DNA from: Pelagibius sp. CAU 1746
GTDB taxonomy: Bacteria > Pseudomonadota > Alphaproteobacteria > Kiloniellales > Kiloniellaceae
Direction: 5' to 3'
NCBI RefSeq assembly: GCF_039839785.1
Contig: NZ_JBDOQT010000001.1
Span: 2,480,001 to 2,544,000, forward strand
Length of the DNA stretch: 64,000 nucleotides
In this document: positions 37,619 through 49,100 of the stretch, in pieces
How the letters are laid out: every line of letters begins with the position of its first letter
How positions within the stretch are numbered: position 1 is the first letter of the stretch
Program-made: the position numbers and the translations under genes
The notes under the pieces: model-generated
Database searches by the model: none
Seen by the model: the letters and a program-made list of their open reading frames with translations, nothing else
Told to the model about the DNA's origin: nothing

Positions 37619-38794
37619 ATGGGTGCTTACAGGAACGCTCTTCTGTCCGCCGTGGCGCTGTCCGGCAGTTTGCTGCTCTCGGCTTGTGGAGCGCAACTGC
37701 CCGAGGCGCGGCCCGCCTTCGGCTACAGCGGCTTGGCGGGCCAGGAGGCCAGCCGGTCGAACTACGAACAGGGTCGCCTGGACTTTTCCGCCGGACGCTA
37801 CGGCTTGGCGATAAAGCGGTTCCAGATGGCCATGGCGGAGCGTCCGGAATCGATCGAGGCCGTCAACGGCCTGGCCGCGTCCTATGACCAGATCGGGCGG
37901 TTCGATCTGGCCGAACGCTACTACCGCCGGGCTTTGGGTATGGATCCCAATTCGTCCCAGACCCTGAACAATCTCGGCTACTCCATGCTGCTGCAGGGCA
38001 AGACCGATCTCGCGCTGGCGCTGTTCCGCGACGCGACGCGGCAGTCGCCCGACGATCCGATGATCGCCGCCAACGCCCAGCTTGCCGTCGACGCCGGCGT
38101 CGAGAAGAAAGAAGCCGGTCAAGTGAGCGAGGCGGCACCGGCCCAGCCGCAGGAAGTCGCACGGCGGGCGCCGCCGGCGCCGCGGCCCAGTATCGTACGC
38201 ATCAACCCCGCCGAACAGCGGTTGCGGTTGCGCACTCCGGTGGCGCCGTCGACGATGACCCTCCTGCCGCCCCAGGTGATCGCGGTGCCTCTCCCGGCGG
38301 TGGAAACCGTGCCGCTGCCGCCCCTGCCCGGTGACGGCGGCCGCGAGGAAGAAGCGCAGCCGGCCGCGACCACGCCGCTGGTGCGCGTCGCGTTGCGGGC
38401 CTCGGGAGCCGACGCGATGCTCCCTGCGGGGCCTTCGGAGGACCGGTGGCAGCCGGGCACGGCCGATCTGAGCGGCGATATCGAGGTCGCCAACGGCGCC
38501 GGCCGGCGCTACATGGCGGCGCGGATGAAGGCTTTCCTGATCGGCCAAGGCTTCTCGGTCGCCCGGCTGTCCAATGCCGACAGCTATGCCCACCGGTCCA
38601 CCAGCGTTACCTACCTTCCCGGCTATCGGGAACTTGCGGAGGTTCTCTCTGCCTCCCTGCCTATCGTCCCCCGGCTCCGGCAAGTCGACGGCCAAGCGGC
38701 CGACGTCCGCCTTGAGCTGGGGGGCGACCTTCTTGAATTCGACAGCGATCTTGTCGAGGCGGAAAGGAGCATCTCCCATGCCGACCCAGTTTGA
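37619..38794 (+). CDS. TPR lipoprotein with C-terminal LytR_C domain
   Basis: A 391-aa lipoprotein (lipobox LLLSAC, Cys at about residue 22). Two or three TPR repeats follow (about 45-155; YEQGRLDFSAGRYGLAIKRF, YRRALGMDPNSSQTLNNLGYSML). After a Pro-rich linker comes a LytR_C domain (about 290-385; IEVANGAGRRYMAARMKAFLIGQGFSVARLSNADS). It is a TadD relative with an added domain thought to touch the cell envelope. ATG 37619 is chosen because GGGGAGGTG lies just before it; an ATG 21 bp earlier overlaps the tadC stop. Its 3' end overlaps tadD by 17 bp. Confidence 0.85.
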   Translation: MGAYRNALLSAVALSGSLLLSACGAQLPEARPAFGYSGLAGQEASRSNYEQGRLDFSAGRYGLAIKRFQMAMAERPESIEAVNGLAASYDQIGRFDLAERYYRRALGMDPNSSQTLNNLGYSMLLQGKTDLALALFRDATRQSPDDPMIAANAQLAVDAGVEKKEAGQVSEAAPAQPQEVARRAPPAPRPSIVRINPAEQRLRLRTPVAPSTMTLLPPQVIAVPLPAVETVPLPPLPGDGGREEEAQPAATTPLVRVALRASGADAMLPAGPSEDRWQPGTADLSGDIEVANGAGRRYMAARMKAFLIGQGFSVARLSNADSYAHRSTSVTYLPGYRELAEVLSASLPIVPRLRQVDGQAADVRLELGGDLLEFDSDLVEAERSISHADPV

Positions 38795-39710
38795 GACAGC
38801 AGATCCGCGGCGGTCGGGAGTGACCGCGTCGGGCTCCCGGTTTTTGGCCGTCGCCGCCGTTTGCGCCCTGGTTTTAACAGCCTGCGCAACTTCCGAGGAG
38901 GTCCCGCTCCAGGCGAAGCCTGAGCCGGTTTCTCCGGAAATCGTCGCCGCTGCGGAGCAGGCCATCGAGCAAGGCAACTACGCCGATGCCAAGTTGCTGC
39001 TGGAGCGCGTGCTTCTGGCCGATCCGGGGAACCTTCGGGCCCGTTTAGGGATGGCGGAATCCCAACTGGCTTTCGGCCAGCTTAATGCCGCCGCCGAGGC
39101 CTTCGAGACGCTTACCAAGGTTCCGGAGGTGGCGGCCCGCGCTCAACAGGGGCGCGGTATTGCCCTTTTGCTGAAGGGGCAGGAGCGGCCGGCGCTCTTC
39201 CTGCTGGAGCAGGCGGTCGCGCAAGACCCGAGCCTATGGCGTGCCTGGAACGCAATCGGCACGCTGCAGGATCGCGATGGCCACTGGGAAGCAGCCGGGC
39301 GGGCCTACGATCGTGCGCTCGAGCTCCGGCCGGACTCGGCGATGCTCTACAACAACCGCGGCTTCTCGCATCTCCTGCGCCGCGACCACGCCGCGGCGAT
39401 CGCCGACTTCGATGCCGCACTCCAGCTCGAACCGGGCATGGAGGCTGCCCGCGAGAACCTGCGTCTCGCCTTTGCCTGGGCCGGCCAGTACGACCAGGCC
39501 CTGGTCGGGGTCGGCCAGAAAGATATCGGCCGTGCCTTCAACAACATCGGGTTCGTGGCTTTGCTGCGCGGCGACCTGCCGGCGGCGGAGTCCTATCTGC
39601 TGCGGTCCATGGAGATCGACCCGAAGTTCAACCGGGTGGCCAACAAGAATCTCGAATACCTGAAGAACCTGAAGGCCATCAACGCCAACAAGATAGCGGG
39701 GGAGGGGTGA
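38778..39710 (+). CDS. tadD: Tad pilus TPR lipoprotein TadD
   Basis: A 310-aa lipoprotein (lipobox LVLTAC, Cys at about residue 36) with about six TPR repeats (IEQGNYADAKLLLERVLLADPGNLRARLG; AAGRAYDRALELRPDSAMLYNNRGFSHLLRRDHAAAIADFDAALQ is the clearest pair). TadD is needed for secretin assembly in Aggregatibacter. The start lies inside the end of the previous gene and is supported by GGAAAGGAG. The upstream open frame is inside that gene. Confidence 0.9.
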   Translation: MPTQFETADPRRSGVTASGSRFLAVAAVCALVLTACATSEEVPLQAKPEPVSPEIVAAAEQAIEQGNYADAKLLLERVLLADPGNLRARLGMAESQLAFGQLNAAAEAFETLTKVPEVAARAQQGRGIALLLKGQERPALFLLEQAVAQDPSLWRAWNAIGTLQDRDGHWEAAGRAYDRALELRPDSAMLYNNRGFSHLLRRDHAAAIADFDAALQLEPGMEAARENLRLAFAWAGQYDQALVGVGQKDIGRAFNNIGFVALLRGDLPAAESYLLRSMEIDPKFNRVANKNLEYLKNLKAINANKIAGEG

Positions 39711-39742
39711 GCGGCTGAGATCGCCGGTCCGGAGAATCGCAG

Positions 39743-40273
39743 ATGGATGTGTTCCTGCTTTTCAAGATCTTTTTCTGGGCTTTCGTGGCGCTGCTCGTTA
39801 TCGCTGCGGTCTTCGACCTGTGGAAGTTCGTGATTCCCAATTGGATTCCGGTCTCCCTGGTCGGGCTGTTCCTTGCGGCCGGATATTTCCTGCCGACCCC
39901 GGTCGACTGGCTGTCGCATCTGGGCGCCATGGGCGCGGTCTTCTTGGGAACCTTGGTGCTCTATCGCTTCCACATCATTGGCGGTGGGGATCTGAAGCTG
40001 CTGGTGGCGGTCGCTCTCTGGACCGGCCTCGGCGGGCTGCTTGAATTTGTGATCTTGACCGCTGTTGCCGGCGGGGTGCTGTCGTTGGGATTGCTCGGGC
40101 TGCGCCGCCTGCTTTCCGGCCTGCTGGTGCTCCAAACCGTACCCGACCGCATCGCCAAGGCGCCGCTACCCCGGATTCTGTTACCGGGAGAGCCGATGCC
40201 CTACGGAGTGGCGATCGCGGCCGGCGGCATCCTGGTGGCGCGGCATTTGCCGCAACTGGGCCTTTTCGCGTGA
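39743..40273 (+). CDS. cpaA: Flp prepilin peptidase CpaA/TadV
   Basis: A 176-aa A24 aspartyl protease with five or six helices that cuts the Flp leader. The two catalytic Asp are in AAVFDLWKFVIPNW (first) and IIGGGDLKLLVAV (GxGD motif). The family end motif PYGVAIAAGGI is present. It lacks the methylase domain of PilD, as usual for Tad systems. Often cpaA stands next to flp; here it is after tadD. Confidence 0.94.
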   Translation: MDVFLLFKIFFWAFVALLVIAAVFDLWKFVIPNWIPVSLVGLFLAAGYFLPTPVDWLSHLGAMGAVFLGTLVLYRFHIIGGGDLKLLVAVALWTGLGGLLEFVILTAVAGGVLSLGLLGLRRLLSGLLVLQTVPDRIAKAPLPRILLPGEPMPYGVAIAAGGILVARHLPQLGLFA

Positions 40274-40282
40274 GGTGCAGCG

Positions 40283-40717
40283 ATGAATCGTAGAACGGCT
40301 TGGCGAGAAGATTGGCGTGCGCGCTGGCGGCGCGACTGGCGCCGCCGGGCGGACAGCGGCTCCGCCGCCGTGGAGTTCGCTATCCTGCTGCCGATTTTTC
40401 TGGCGATCCTCTTCGGCATCATTCAGTTCGGCTCGGTGATGTTCCTTCACAACAACATGGTCAACGCCGCGCGCGAGGCGGCGCGGCGCATGTCGGTGGA
40501 TGAGAGCTTCGATGAGGCACAGGCGGAGGCCTATGCGCAGAACTACCTGGCGGGCTGGAACCTTACTTTCTCCTTTCCCAACACGGTTGCTCAGCCGGGT
40601 TCCCCCGACGTTTCGATAGAGATTACCGTGCCGGCAGCCGATGCGGCGCTGATCAATTTCCCGATTACCTGGCCGGGAAATCTGGTGGCCCAGGCAAGCA
40701 TGCGGCCGGAGGGCTGA
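40283..40717 (+). CDS. tadE: TadE-type pseudopilin
   Basis: A 144-aa TadE family minor pilin. The N-terminus is unusual: 30 residues dominated by Arg and Trp (AWREDWRARWRRDWRRR). The pseudopilin core follows (GSAAVEFAILLPIFLAILFGIIQFG), with the conserved Glu and one helix. The rest should be outside the inner membrane (MVNAAREAARRMSV is typical). TadE and TadG prime pilus assembly and are cut by the prepilin peptidase. 9 bp after cpaA. Confidence 0.88.
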   Translation: MNRRTAWREDWRARWRRDWRRRADSGSAAVEFAILLPIFLAILFGIIQFGSVMFLHNNMVNAAREAARRMSVDESFDEAQAEAYAQNYLAGWNLTFSFPNTVAQPGSPDVSIEITVPAADAALINFPITWPGNLVAQASMRPEG

Positions 40718-40721
40718 TCAA

Positions 40722-42113
40722 ATGCGGTTTCTGCTGCAAATCTGGGATGACCGTGATGGCGCCTTTGCGCCGGTCGCGGCTTTGGTCATGGTCGGGCTGC
40801 TCGCTTTCGGGGCGCTGGCCATCGACATGGGCTACAACTACTACAACCGCAACAAGCTGCAAGTGGCGGCGGACGCGTCGGCCCTGGCGGGCGCATCGCA
40901 GTTGTCGGAATACCCCGACACAACGCCCATCGTGTCCGAAGCGCAGACTTATGCTCAGAACAACATGCCCGTCGCCCGCTACGGCACGGTGCTGGCCTCC
41001 GCCGACGTGATCGCCGGAAACTGGGATCCGGACACCCGCACGTTCACTCCGGCCCTGGATCCTGTGAATGCGGTGCGGACGACCACCCGGCGCGAAGACT
41101 CCGTTGGAAATCCCGTTCCGGCTTTCCTTGGGGGCATTTTGGGCTTTGACACCTACAACGTGGTCACCAGCGCGATCGCGACGGAGGCTCAGAACGGCAA
41201 TATGACCCCCGCAGGCTGCCTCATGGCGACCAACGAGACGGAGGAGGAGGCCTTTCATATCTTCGGCACCGCAGACATCGCGACGACCGACTGCAGTATC
41301 GAAGTGGCCTCTGATGCCCCTTGCGCTTTCTACGCAAACGGAAACCCGACAATCACGACGATCACCGATCCCGACGGCGACGTGCCGGAAATCAATGTCG
41401 CAGGCACCTACTGCGAGAAAGGGTCGGTGGGGATCGATACCAGCGGGGTGCAGGAGAATGCGAACACTGGCGAAGATCCCTATGAAGACGTCGATCCTTG
41501 CGACGGTTGGGCGCTTTGCGAAGCGGCCAGGGATCCGACCTACTGCGACACCGCGGACCCGGCCTTCGTCAATGTGACCTTCGAGGGCGATGGCAGTCCG
41601 CCTTCCGGCGTTTACTGCGGCGGCATCAGCTTCAGCGGCAACGGCACGGCCATCTTCGATGGCGACTACATCATCAAGGAAGGGGCTCTGGATATCGGAG
41701 GTAACGTTGCTGTCGATGGTTCGTCCGGTGTCGGCTTTTACCTCATGGGCAGCGGCTCCGTCGTGAATTTCAAAGGCGAGTCGGATCTGACCCTGGTCGC
41801 GCAGAGCGGCGGCTCCAGCCCTATGGACGGTTTCATCTTCTATGAGGAAGACAAAAATCCGCAGGACTCTCATGTGCTGCGCGGAACCAGCGGGGGCGGT
41901 TATGACGGACTGCTGTATTTCGATGGCGATGTTGAGTTCAAAGGTACCGCAGATGGCTTTCTCTCGACTTACACAAGCGATTGCACCGTCCTGATCGCCG
42001 ATACGATCTACTTCAACGGCACCACCGGTCTCGTGGCCGATTCGACCTGCTCGGGGTCCGGGCCGACCTTGCCGCCCGGCGCTCCGATAATGGTGTACCG
42101 CCTGGTCGATTAG
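40722..42113 (+). CDS. TadG-like pilus-associated protein
   Basis: A 463-aa protein with a TadG/TadE-like N-terminus (DGAFAPVAALVMVGLLAFGALAIDMGYNYYNRNKLQVAADASALAGAS). The classical C-terminal von Willebrand A domain of TadG is missing; no DxSxS site is visible. Instead residues of about 160-460 are rich in Gly, Asp and Cys and seem to form a beta-rich surface domain (GGISFSGNGTAIFDGDYIIKEGALDIGGNVAVDG looks like a beta-helix turn pattern). It may be an adhesive tip or minor component. 4 bp after tadE. Confidence 0.82.
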   Translation: MRFLLQIWDDRDGAFAPVAALVMVGLLAFGALAIDMGYNYYNRNKLQVAADASALAGASQLSEYPDTTPIVSEAQTYAQNNMPVARYGTVLASADVIAGNWDPDTRTFTPALDPVNAVRTTTRREDSVGNPVPAFLGGILGFDTYNVVTSAIATEAQNGNMTPAGCLMATNETEEEAFHIFGTADIATTDCSIEVASDAPCAFYANGNPTITTITDPDGDVPEINVAGTYCEKGSVGIDTSGVQENANTGEDPYEDVDPCDGWALCEAARDPTYCDTADPAFVNVTFEGDGSPPSGVYCGGISFSGNGTAIFDGDYIIKEGALDIGGNVAVDGSSGVGFYLMGSGSVVNFKGESDLTLVAQSGGSSPMDGFIFYEEDKNPQDSHVLRGTSGGGYDGLLYFDGDVEFKGTADGFLSTYTSDCTVLIADTIYFNGTTGLVADSTCSGSGPTLPPGAPIMVYRLVD

Positions 42114-42157
42114 GCGGTGCGAGAGATGAGGCGGCGGGGGCAACACGCGGACAAGGG

Positions 42158-42556
42158 ATGAATGAGTTGAAAGGCGAGACGAGGCGGGGTGAGATGTCGC
42201 AGGAGCTGCCGAATGGAAGGCCGGCAGGGCAGCCCATCCGACTGAATCTCACCTGGAGCCGCTTGGGTGACGTTATCGAGCGGTTTGTCGTGCGCGAATG
42301 CACCGAGGCGACAGGGCGGCGGGTCGTTCTGCAAGACCGGGAGATCTTCCTGGCCACCGCCGACGTCTACTGGCGTGGCGATTCTCAGTCGGTCGACGAC
42401 CTCATGGCCATGATCGAGAAAGGCTTCCGGATGGCGGGGGCGGAACCGGCCCACGAACCCTATTCCCGGGTCTCGGTTCGCTTGGTGACGGACCAGGACG
42501 ACCGGCTGGCCGGCCTGGCGTTCTTCGCGGAAGACTGCCAGAAGCCCGGGGCGTGA
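42158..42556 (+). CDS. small hypothetical protein at the end of the tad locus
   Basis: A 132-aa protein I do not recognise. It has no signal peptide or membrane helix and looks like a soluble alpha/beta protein (LTWSRLGDVIERFVVRECTEATGRRVVLQDREIFLATADVYW; VSVRLVTDQDDRLAGLAFFAED). It follows the TadG-like gene by 44 bp in the same direction. A second in-frame ATG at 42194 is possible but its ribosome site is too close. Function unknown; context suggests a Tad accessory role. Confidence 0.65.
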   Translation: MNELKGETRRGEMSQELPNGRPAGQPIRLNLTWSRLGDVIERFVVRECTEATGRRVVLQDREIFLATADVYWRGDSQSVDDLMAMIEKGFRMAGAEPAHEPYSRVSVRLVTDQDDRLAGLAFFAEDCQKPGA

Positions 42557-43175
42557 ACGCGCGCGCCCGATCGGGGATCGAACTGCTTCATCATGGATAG
42601 GCACCCGGGCGTTCGGCCCGGCGAGGGGGGCTGCGCCACCGAGGTGGTCTGGCGCCGTCGCGCCCCGGCGACTCCGTTTCAGATCCGAGGCAAAGCCCTG
42701 TGGATAATTTGCCGTCACAGGCGCGGCGCTGTGACGATTCTGAGGTAGATCCGAACGCTGCAGCCCCGGTTGCATGCCGGTGGCCGAGAAATCGTTAAAG
42801 ATGACGCCCGGCGTTAACCATTTGCGGTTCGGGATCGAGGGTCATGAAGCCTCGCAGGAACGCCCGGCATTCCAATAAAATCCAATTATATCAATCGCTT
42901 GATTCGAATTAATGGCGCCCCGCACCCCTCTTTCCGCGCAGGCGAATGGTTAACGTTTGGCACCTTCCTTCCGGCGGCAGGTGAGGCTCAGCCACCGCGG
43001 CTGCCGGGTCAGATGACGTTCCCATCACGGGGCTTTTGATACGAAGTCTTCGCAATTGGAACCGGAGAGACCCCCCGGTACCTCCGGGTGTGCGTGAACG
43101 GCGCAGGAAAACGGTGGCCCCGGCCATGAAGGTCATGCGGACCAGAACCAAATTTTTGTCGCGGAGACCAGAGCG
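42557..43175. other. intergenic region upstream of the giant RTX gene
   Basis: No gene is supported over about 620 bp. The first 200 bp are GC-rich. From about 42,790 the base composition falls and TTAA motifs cluster, with an AT-rich core at 42,869-42,912 that could hold the promoter. The long leader up to the start codon has no recognised riboswitch. Confidence 0.5.
42814..42821 (+). promoter_or_regulatory. CtrA half-site TTAACCAT upstream of the RTX gene
   Basis: TTAACCAT lies in GCGTTAACCATTTGCGG. A similar text, GCGTTAACCTTTGCG, occurs upstream of flp (29355-29369), which suggests a shared regulator. A second copy on the minus strand lies at 42946-42953 (plus strand ATGGTTAA). Confidence 0.4.
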
Positions 43176-46100
43176 ATGACTGAGGAATTCAAGCAGGTAG
43201 GCGGCGAGCCGGAAACCAGGACCGAGATCGAGGCGATGGACACCCCCGCAGCCCCGACGGTCGAGGGTTCGGCGGGCTCGGACTCCTTGACGGGTCAGGC
43301 GCCCCGCGTCATCTCGCCGCCGCCGGCCGGGCAGACCGACGTGGTGCGGCTGGAGCCGGGCGAACGTTTCGAGCTGGCCGCCAATCCGGCCACGGTGCAG
43401 CTGGTGGTCGACGGCAACAATCTGGTCATGGGTTTCGACCTGGACGGTGACGGTCAGCCTGACAGCTTCGTGGTCTTCGAGGACCTGGTTCTCGCCGCGG
43501 GCAGCGGCAATCCTCCAGGCCTGGTGGTGGCGGGCGAGGTCATCGGCATGGACCTGCTGCTGAGCAACGCGGTCGCCCTGGCGCAGGCTGAAGAATCCGG
43601 CGCCGCGCCCCTGGAGACCGCGGTAGGCGATACCGCTACGGGTGGCGGCAACAACGTCTATAGCGACAACCTGGGCGAGGCGATCGATCTGCTGGTTGCG
43701 CAGGGCGTCATTCCGCCCGTGGAACTGCAGTTCGGGCTGATCGAACTGGAAGACGAGATCGTCCTGCTGGAGCCCGAGAACGACCCGCCGGTCGCCGACC
43801 CGGTGCTGACGCCGGCCGAGCGGCCGGGTGACGAAGGTGAACTGCCGCCGGCTCTGGAAGCGGCCCTTGCTGCCGTCGGTTCCGGGGGAGGTCCGGTCAC
43901 GATCAATTTTGAGGACCTTGCCAACGGCGAGGATGTGAACACCCAGTACCCCGGCGTCACCTTTTCCGTCGAGGCCGGCGGCGATCTGGAGGCTTATGGT
44001 AACGAGCCGGCTATCACCGATTCGCCGCCGAACGTCCTGGTCGACCGCTCGTTCACCGAGAAAGATATTACCGTCGAGTTCGATTCCCCCGTCAATGGCC
44101 TGACCTTCAAAGTGGCTGGCGATAACGTCGGCGCCTTGGGCTCGGTGGATGTCTACGAAAATGGCATCCTTTCGGCCACTGTCCCGCTGACCGGCGACGG
44201 AAACCCCTTCACGACAGAGCTCGTCGACCTGTCGGGATTCACCAATGTCACGAAGATCGTCATTCACGACACGGTTGACGGCGATCTCATCGCTTTCGAC
44301 GATTTCAGCTACACCGGCGGAATCTCGCCGGACTCCGTTGTTTTCTTCAAGCAACTGGATGTTGATGGAATCATCGGCGACGACGATAGCGGCATCATTG
44401 CCGACTTCGGCGGCGCCGATAACGAGACCTCGCTGGAGAACCTTGTTTTCACGCTGCAGAGCGAACCGACCTACGGTCAATTGATCCTGGTCACTGCAGG
44501 TGGGGACACCTCGTTCTTGACCCCCGGGGACACGTTCTCCAGCGAGGACACCGTTTGGTGGATCGCAACCGAGGACGACATCAGCGATTTCCTGGCGCAG
44601 CCCGGCGCGCCGGAGTTCCTGCCGAATGTCGACTTCCTCTACAATGTGACCGACGAAGCGGGTAGCAGCGACACGGCACCGGTGGTGATCACCGTGCCGC
44701 CGCCGACGCCGCCGCGCGCCGCGCTCGGCGTGTTTGAGGAGACCTGCCTGAACGAGGACACCGAAGGACAGCTCCTGTTCTCGGCCCATCCTACCGATGG
44801 GGCCTCCAAGATCAGCCAGATCGTGCTCTCGGGCTTCCCGACGGGCGACGTGGCCGATGCCTGGGTGGTGGATGACACCTCCGTCGATATTTTCGGCTAC
44901 ACCCTGGGTGTCGACTATACGGCCGACTATGACGCGGTGAGCGGCGAGTTGACCATCACCTTCATTACCGCCAACTTCTCCCTGGGCGAAGCGGTGCAGG
45001 GCACAGTGGACGTCACGCCCAATCCGGACAGCGACGTCGACGAGGTCTTGACCATCGAGGCGACGGCGATCAACGGCGCCGGCCAGGCGACGGACATCGA
45101 GGACTCGCTGATCCCGGTCGATGCCGATGCCGACTCCGGGCCGGGGGCGGTCGGCGGCGCCGACGATGGCGATGGCGACGTGCTTTCGGTCTCGGCGACG
45201 GTGTTCGACGAGGATGGCGAGGTTCCTGAGAACTCCACCTTCCAGGCCGGAGAGACCGGGACCCTGAACGTTCAGGCGACTTTCGACGACTTTACGGACG
45301 GTTCCGAGACTCACACCATCGCGGTCTTCGCGCCTGGAGGCTTTACGATCCTGGCGATCGATCCCGAGGACCTGCCCGATGGCGTCACCCTGATCAGCAA
45401 CAGCGGCTCCATCGCCGTCTTCGACGTGGAGACGGTGGATGGCGTTGGCTCGGTCGACTTCGACCTGGACATCCAGAACACCGGTGCCGGGGAAGGTGAC
45501 TATAACTTCCTGGTCAGGGTCATCGCCGAGGAGACCAGCACCGGCGACGTCGAGTGCGTGGACGGCGGCGAGGGCGGCATCTTCCCGACTGGCGGCGATA
45601 ACGTGGCCTATGACGAGATCCTTGCGCCGACCACCGTGGCCATCATAGAGGAGCCTACGGTCCTGCTGAGCCTGCCGCCGGAGGTGGAGTGCATCGAGGA
45701 GGACAGCAGCGGCGACGACCCGAATAACGAGGTCACTGTCGACGTTACACCGAATGGAAACGACCTGCTGACCCAGATCGTCATCTCGGGCTTGGACAGC
45801 AGCGGCGATTGGACCTACGACTTTACGGGCCTGGGCGGCGCCGGCATTACCGTCGACGATACCAACTTGGGCACGACCGGAGAGGTGCTGATTACGTTCG
45901 ACACTCCGGCCAATGCCCAGTACATCGGCACTTTCACGGTGGAGCCGCCGGAGGATTCCGACCTCGATCACCCGACGATCACGGCCACCGCCACGGTGGT
46001 CGATCCGGAAGACCCGTTCCTTTCGACGACCGGTGACGGAACGCTCGATATCGTGGTGGACGCGGTGGCCGACGGCGGCGCCTACGTGGACGGCACGCCG

Positions 46101-49100
46101 GATACCTCGGACGCCGGCGCCGTGGCGGACCTGAACCTGACGCTGACCCCGCGGGGTCACGCCTCGGGGACGCCGGACGACGAGAACCCCGGCGGCTTCG
46201 ACACCGATGGCTCGGAGGCGGTCTCCCAGGTGGTGGTCGAGCTGAGCGGCGACGCCGGGGCGGTGCTGACCAGCTCCAACCTGGTGCTGTTCGGCAATCT
46301 GCTGACCAGCAATGTGGGCCAGGTCTGGACCTTCGAAGGCTCGGAGGCCGAGCTGACGACGCTGCTGTCGACGCTGCAGGTGGACCCGAGTGACAGCTTC
46401 GAGGGCGACATCACGGTCGACATCGACGTGACCACCACGGAGTTTGCGACGGAGGCCGGCGCGCCCAACGACGATGGCGTTGTGGAGCATGGCGAGGAGT
46501 GCGATGACGGGAACAACGCCGTCACAGAGAGCTTCCAGTTCATCGTGCCCGTGGACAACGTGGCCGAGCCCGAGGCCCTGATCTTCATCGACCAGGCGGA
46601 ATGCCTGACCGAGGATACCGAAGGGACGCTCGGCTTCTCGGCCACGCCGCTGGGCGCGGGTGACGCGATCAGCCAGATCGTGATCACCGGCTTCCCGACG
46701 GGCGCGGACGCCTGGAGCGTGGATGTCGGTTCCCTGTCCCTGACGGGCCTGACGCTGAACGTCGACTACACGGTCGACGACAGCAACCTGGCGAGCTCGG
46801 GCGAGCTGACGATCAACATGATCACCCAGACGCCCGACACGGCGGTGACCGGCACCATCAACGTGACGCCGGATGAGGACAGCGACATCGACGGTGCGCT
46901 GACCATCAATGCCACGGCGGTGGACGGGATCGCCTCTGCGACCTCGGACAACGACCCGACGACGATCCCGGTCGATGCGGCCGCCGACGGCGGCGCCTAC
47001 GTGGACGGCACGCCCGGCACCTCCGACTCCGGTGCCGTGACGGACCTGAACCTGACGCTGACCCCCCGGGGTCATGCCTCGGGCACGCCGGACGACGAGA
47101 ACCCCGGCGGCTTCGACACCGACGGCTCGGAGGCGGTCTCCCAGGTGGTGGTCGAGCTGAGCGGCGATGCCGGGGCGGTGCTGACCAGCTCCAACCTGGT
47201 GCTGTTCGGCAATCTGCTGACCAGCAATGTGGGCCAGGTCTGGACCTTCGAAGGCTCGGAGGCCGAGCTGACGACGCTGCTGTCGACGCTGCAGGTGGAC
47301 CCGAGTGACAGCTTCGACGGCGACATCACGGTCGACATCGACGTGACGACGACGGAGTTTGCGACGGTCGCCGGCAACCCGACCAACGACGACGGGGTGG
47401 TCGAGCACGGTATCGAGTGCACGGACGCCAACAACGCCGTCACCGAGAGCTTCCAGTTCACGGTGACGGTGGACAACGTGGCCGAGCCCGAGGCCTTGAT
47501 CTTCATCGACCAGGCGGAATGCCTGACCGAGGATACCGAGGGGACGCTCGGCTTCTCGGCGACGCCGATAGGTACAGGCGACGCGATCAGCCAGATCGTG
47601 ATCACCGGCTTCCCGACGGGCGCGGACGCCTGGAGCGTGGATGTCGGTTCCCTGTCCCTGACGGGCCTGACGCTGAACGTCGACTACACGGTCGACGACA
47701 GCAACCTGGCCAGTTCGGGCGAGCTGACGATCAACATGATCACCCAGACGCCCGACACGGCGGTGACCGGCACCATCAACGTGACGCCGGACGAGGACAG
47801 CGACATCGACGGGGCGCTGACCATCAATGCCACGGCGGTGGATGGGATCGCCTCTGCGACCTCGGACAACGACCCGACGACGATCCCGGTCGATGCGGCC
47901 GCCGACGGCGGCGCCTACGTGGACGGCACGCCCGGCACCTCCGACTCCGGTGCCGTGACGGACCTGAACCTGACGCTGACCCCCCGGGGTCATGCCTCGG
48001 GCACGCCGGACGACGAGAACCCCGGCGGCTTCGACACCGACGGCTCGGAGGCGGTCTCCCAGGTGGTGGTCGAGCTGAGCGGCGATGCCGGGGCGGTGCT
48101 GACCAGCTCCAACCTGGTGCTGTTCGGCAATCTGCTGACCAGCAATGTGGGCCAGGTCTGGACCTTCGAAGGCTCGGAGGCCGACCTGACGACGCTGCTG
48201 TCGACGCTGCAGGTGGACCCGAGTGACAGCTTCGACGGCGACATCACGGTCGACATCGACGTGACGACGACGGAGTTCGCGACGGTCGCCGGCAACCCGA
48301 CCAACGACGACGGGGTGGTCGAGCACGGTATCGAGTGCACGGACTCCAACAACGCCGTCACCGAGAGCTTCCAATTCACGGTGACGGTGGATAACACGGC
48401 CGAACCGGAGGCGGTTATCGGCGTCGACGGCGACGAGTGTCTCTTCGAGGATACCGAGGGGACCTTGGCCTTCTCGGCGACGCCGATAGGTACAGGCGAC
48501 GCGATCAGCCAGATCGTGATCACCGGCTTCCCGACGGGCGCGGACGCCTGGGACGTCGACGTTCTGTCGCTGGTGCTGACCGGCTTGACGCTGAACGTGG
48601 ACTACACCGTCGACGACAGCAACCTGGCCAGTTCGGGCGAGCTGACGATCAACATGATCACCCAGACGCCCGACACGGCGGTGAGCGGCACTATCGACGT
48701 GACGCCCAACGAGGACAGCGACGTCGACGGGGCGCTGACCATCAACGCCACGGCGGTGGACGGCATCGCATCCTCGACCTCGAACAACGACCCGACGCCG
48801 ATCCCGGTCGATGCGGTGGCGGACGGTGTTTCGGGCTCGGGCGGCGACGACGGCGATTCCGATCATCTGTCGGTCGATATTTCCATCGTCGATAACGGAG
48901 GCGACAACAGCTTCCAGACCGGTGAGATGGGCGTGCTGACCATCGACGCCACCTTTGACGACTACCAGGACGGCTCGGAAGAGCATCTGGTGACGATCAC
49001 GGCGGCGGACGGCTACTTCATCGGCTCGGCGATCAGCCTGCCGGCGGGGGTGACCGTCGACAGCAACGACGGCACGACCCTGGTGCTGCGGGTCGACTCC

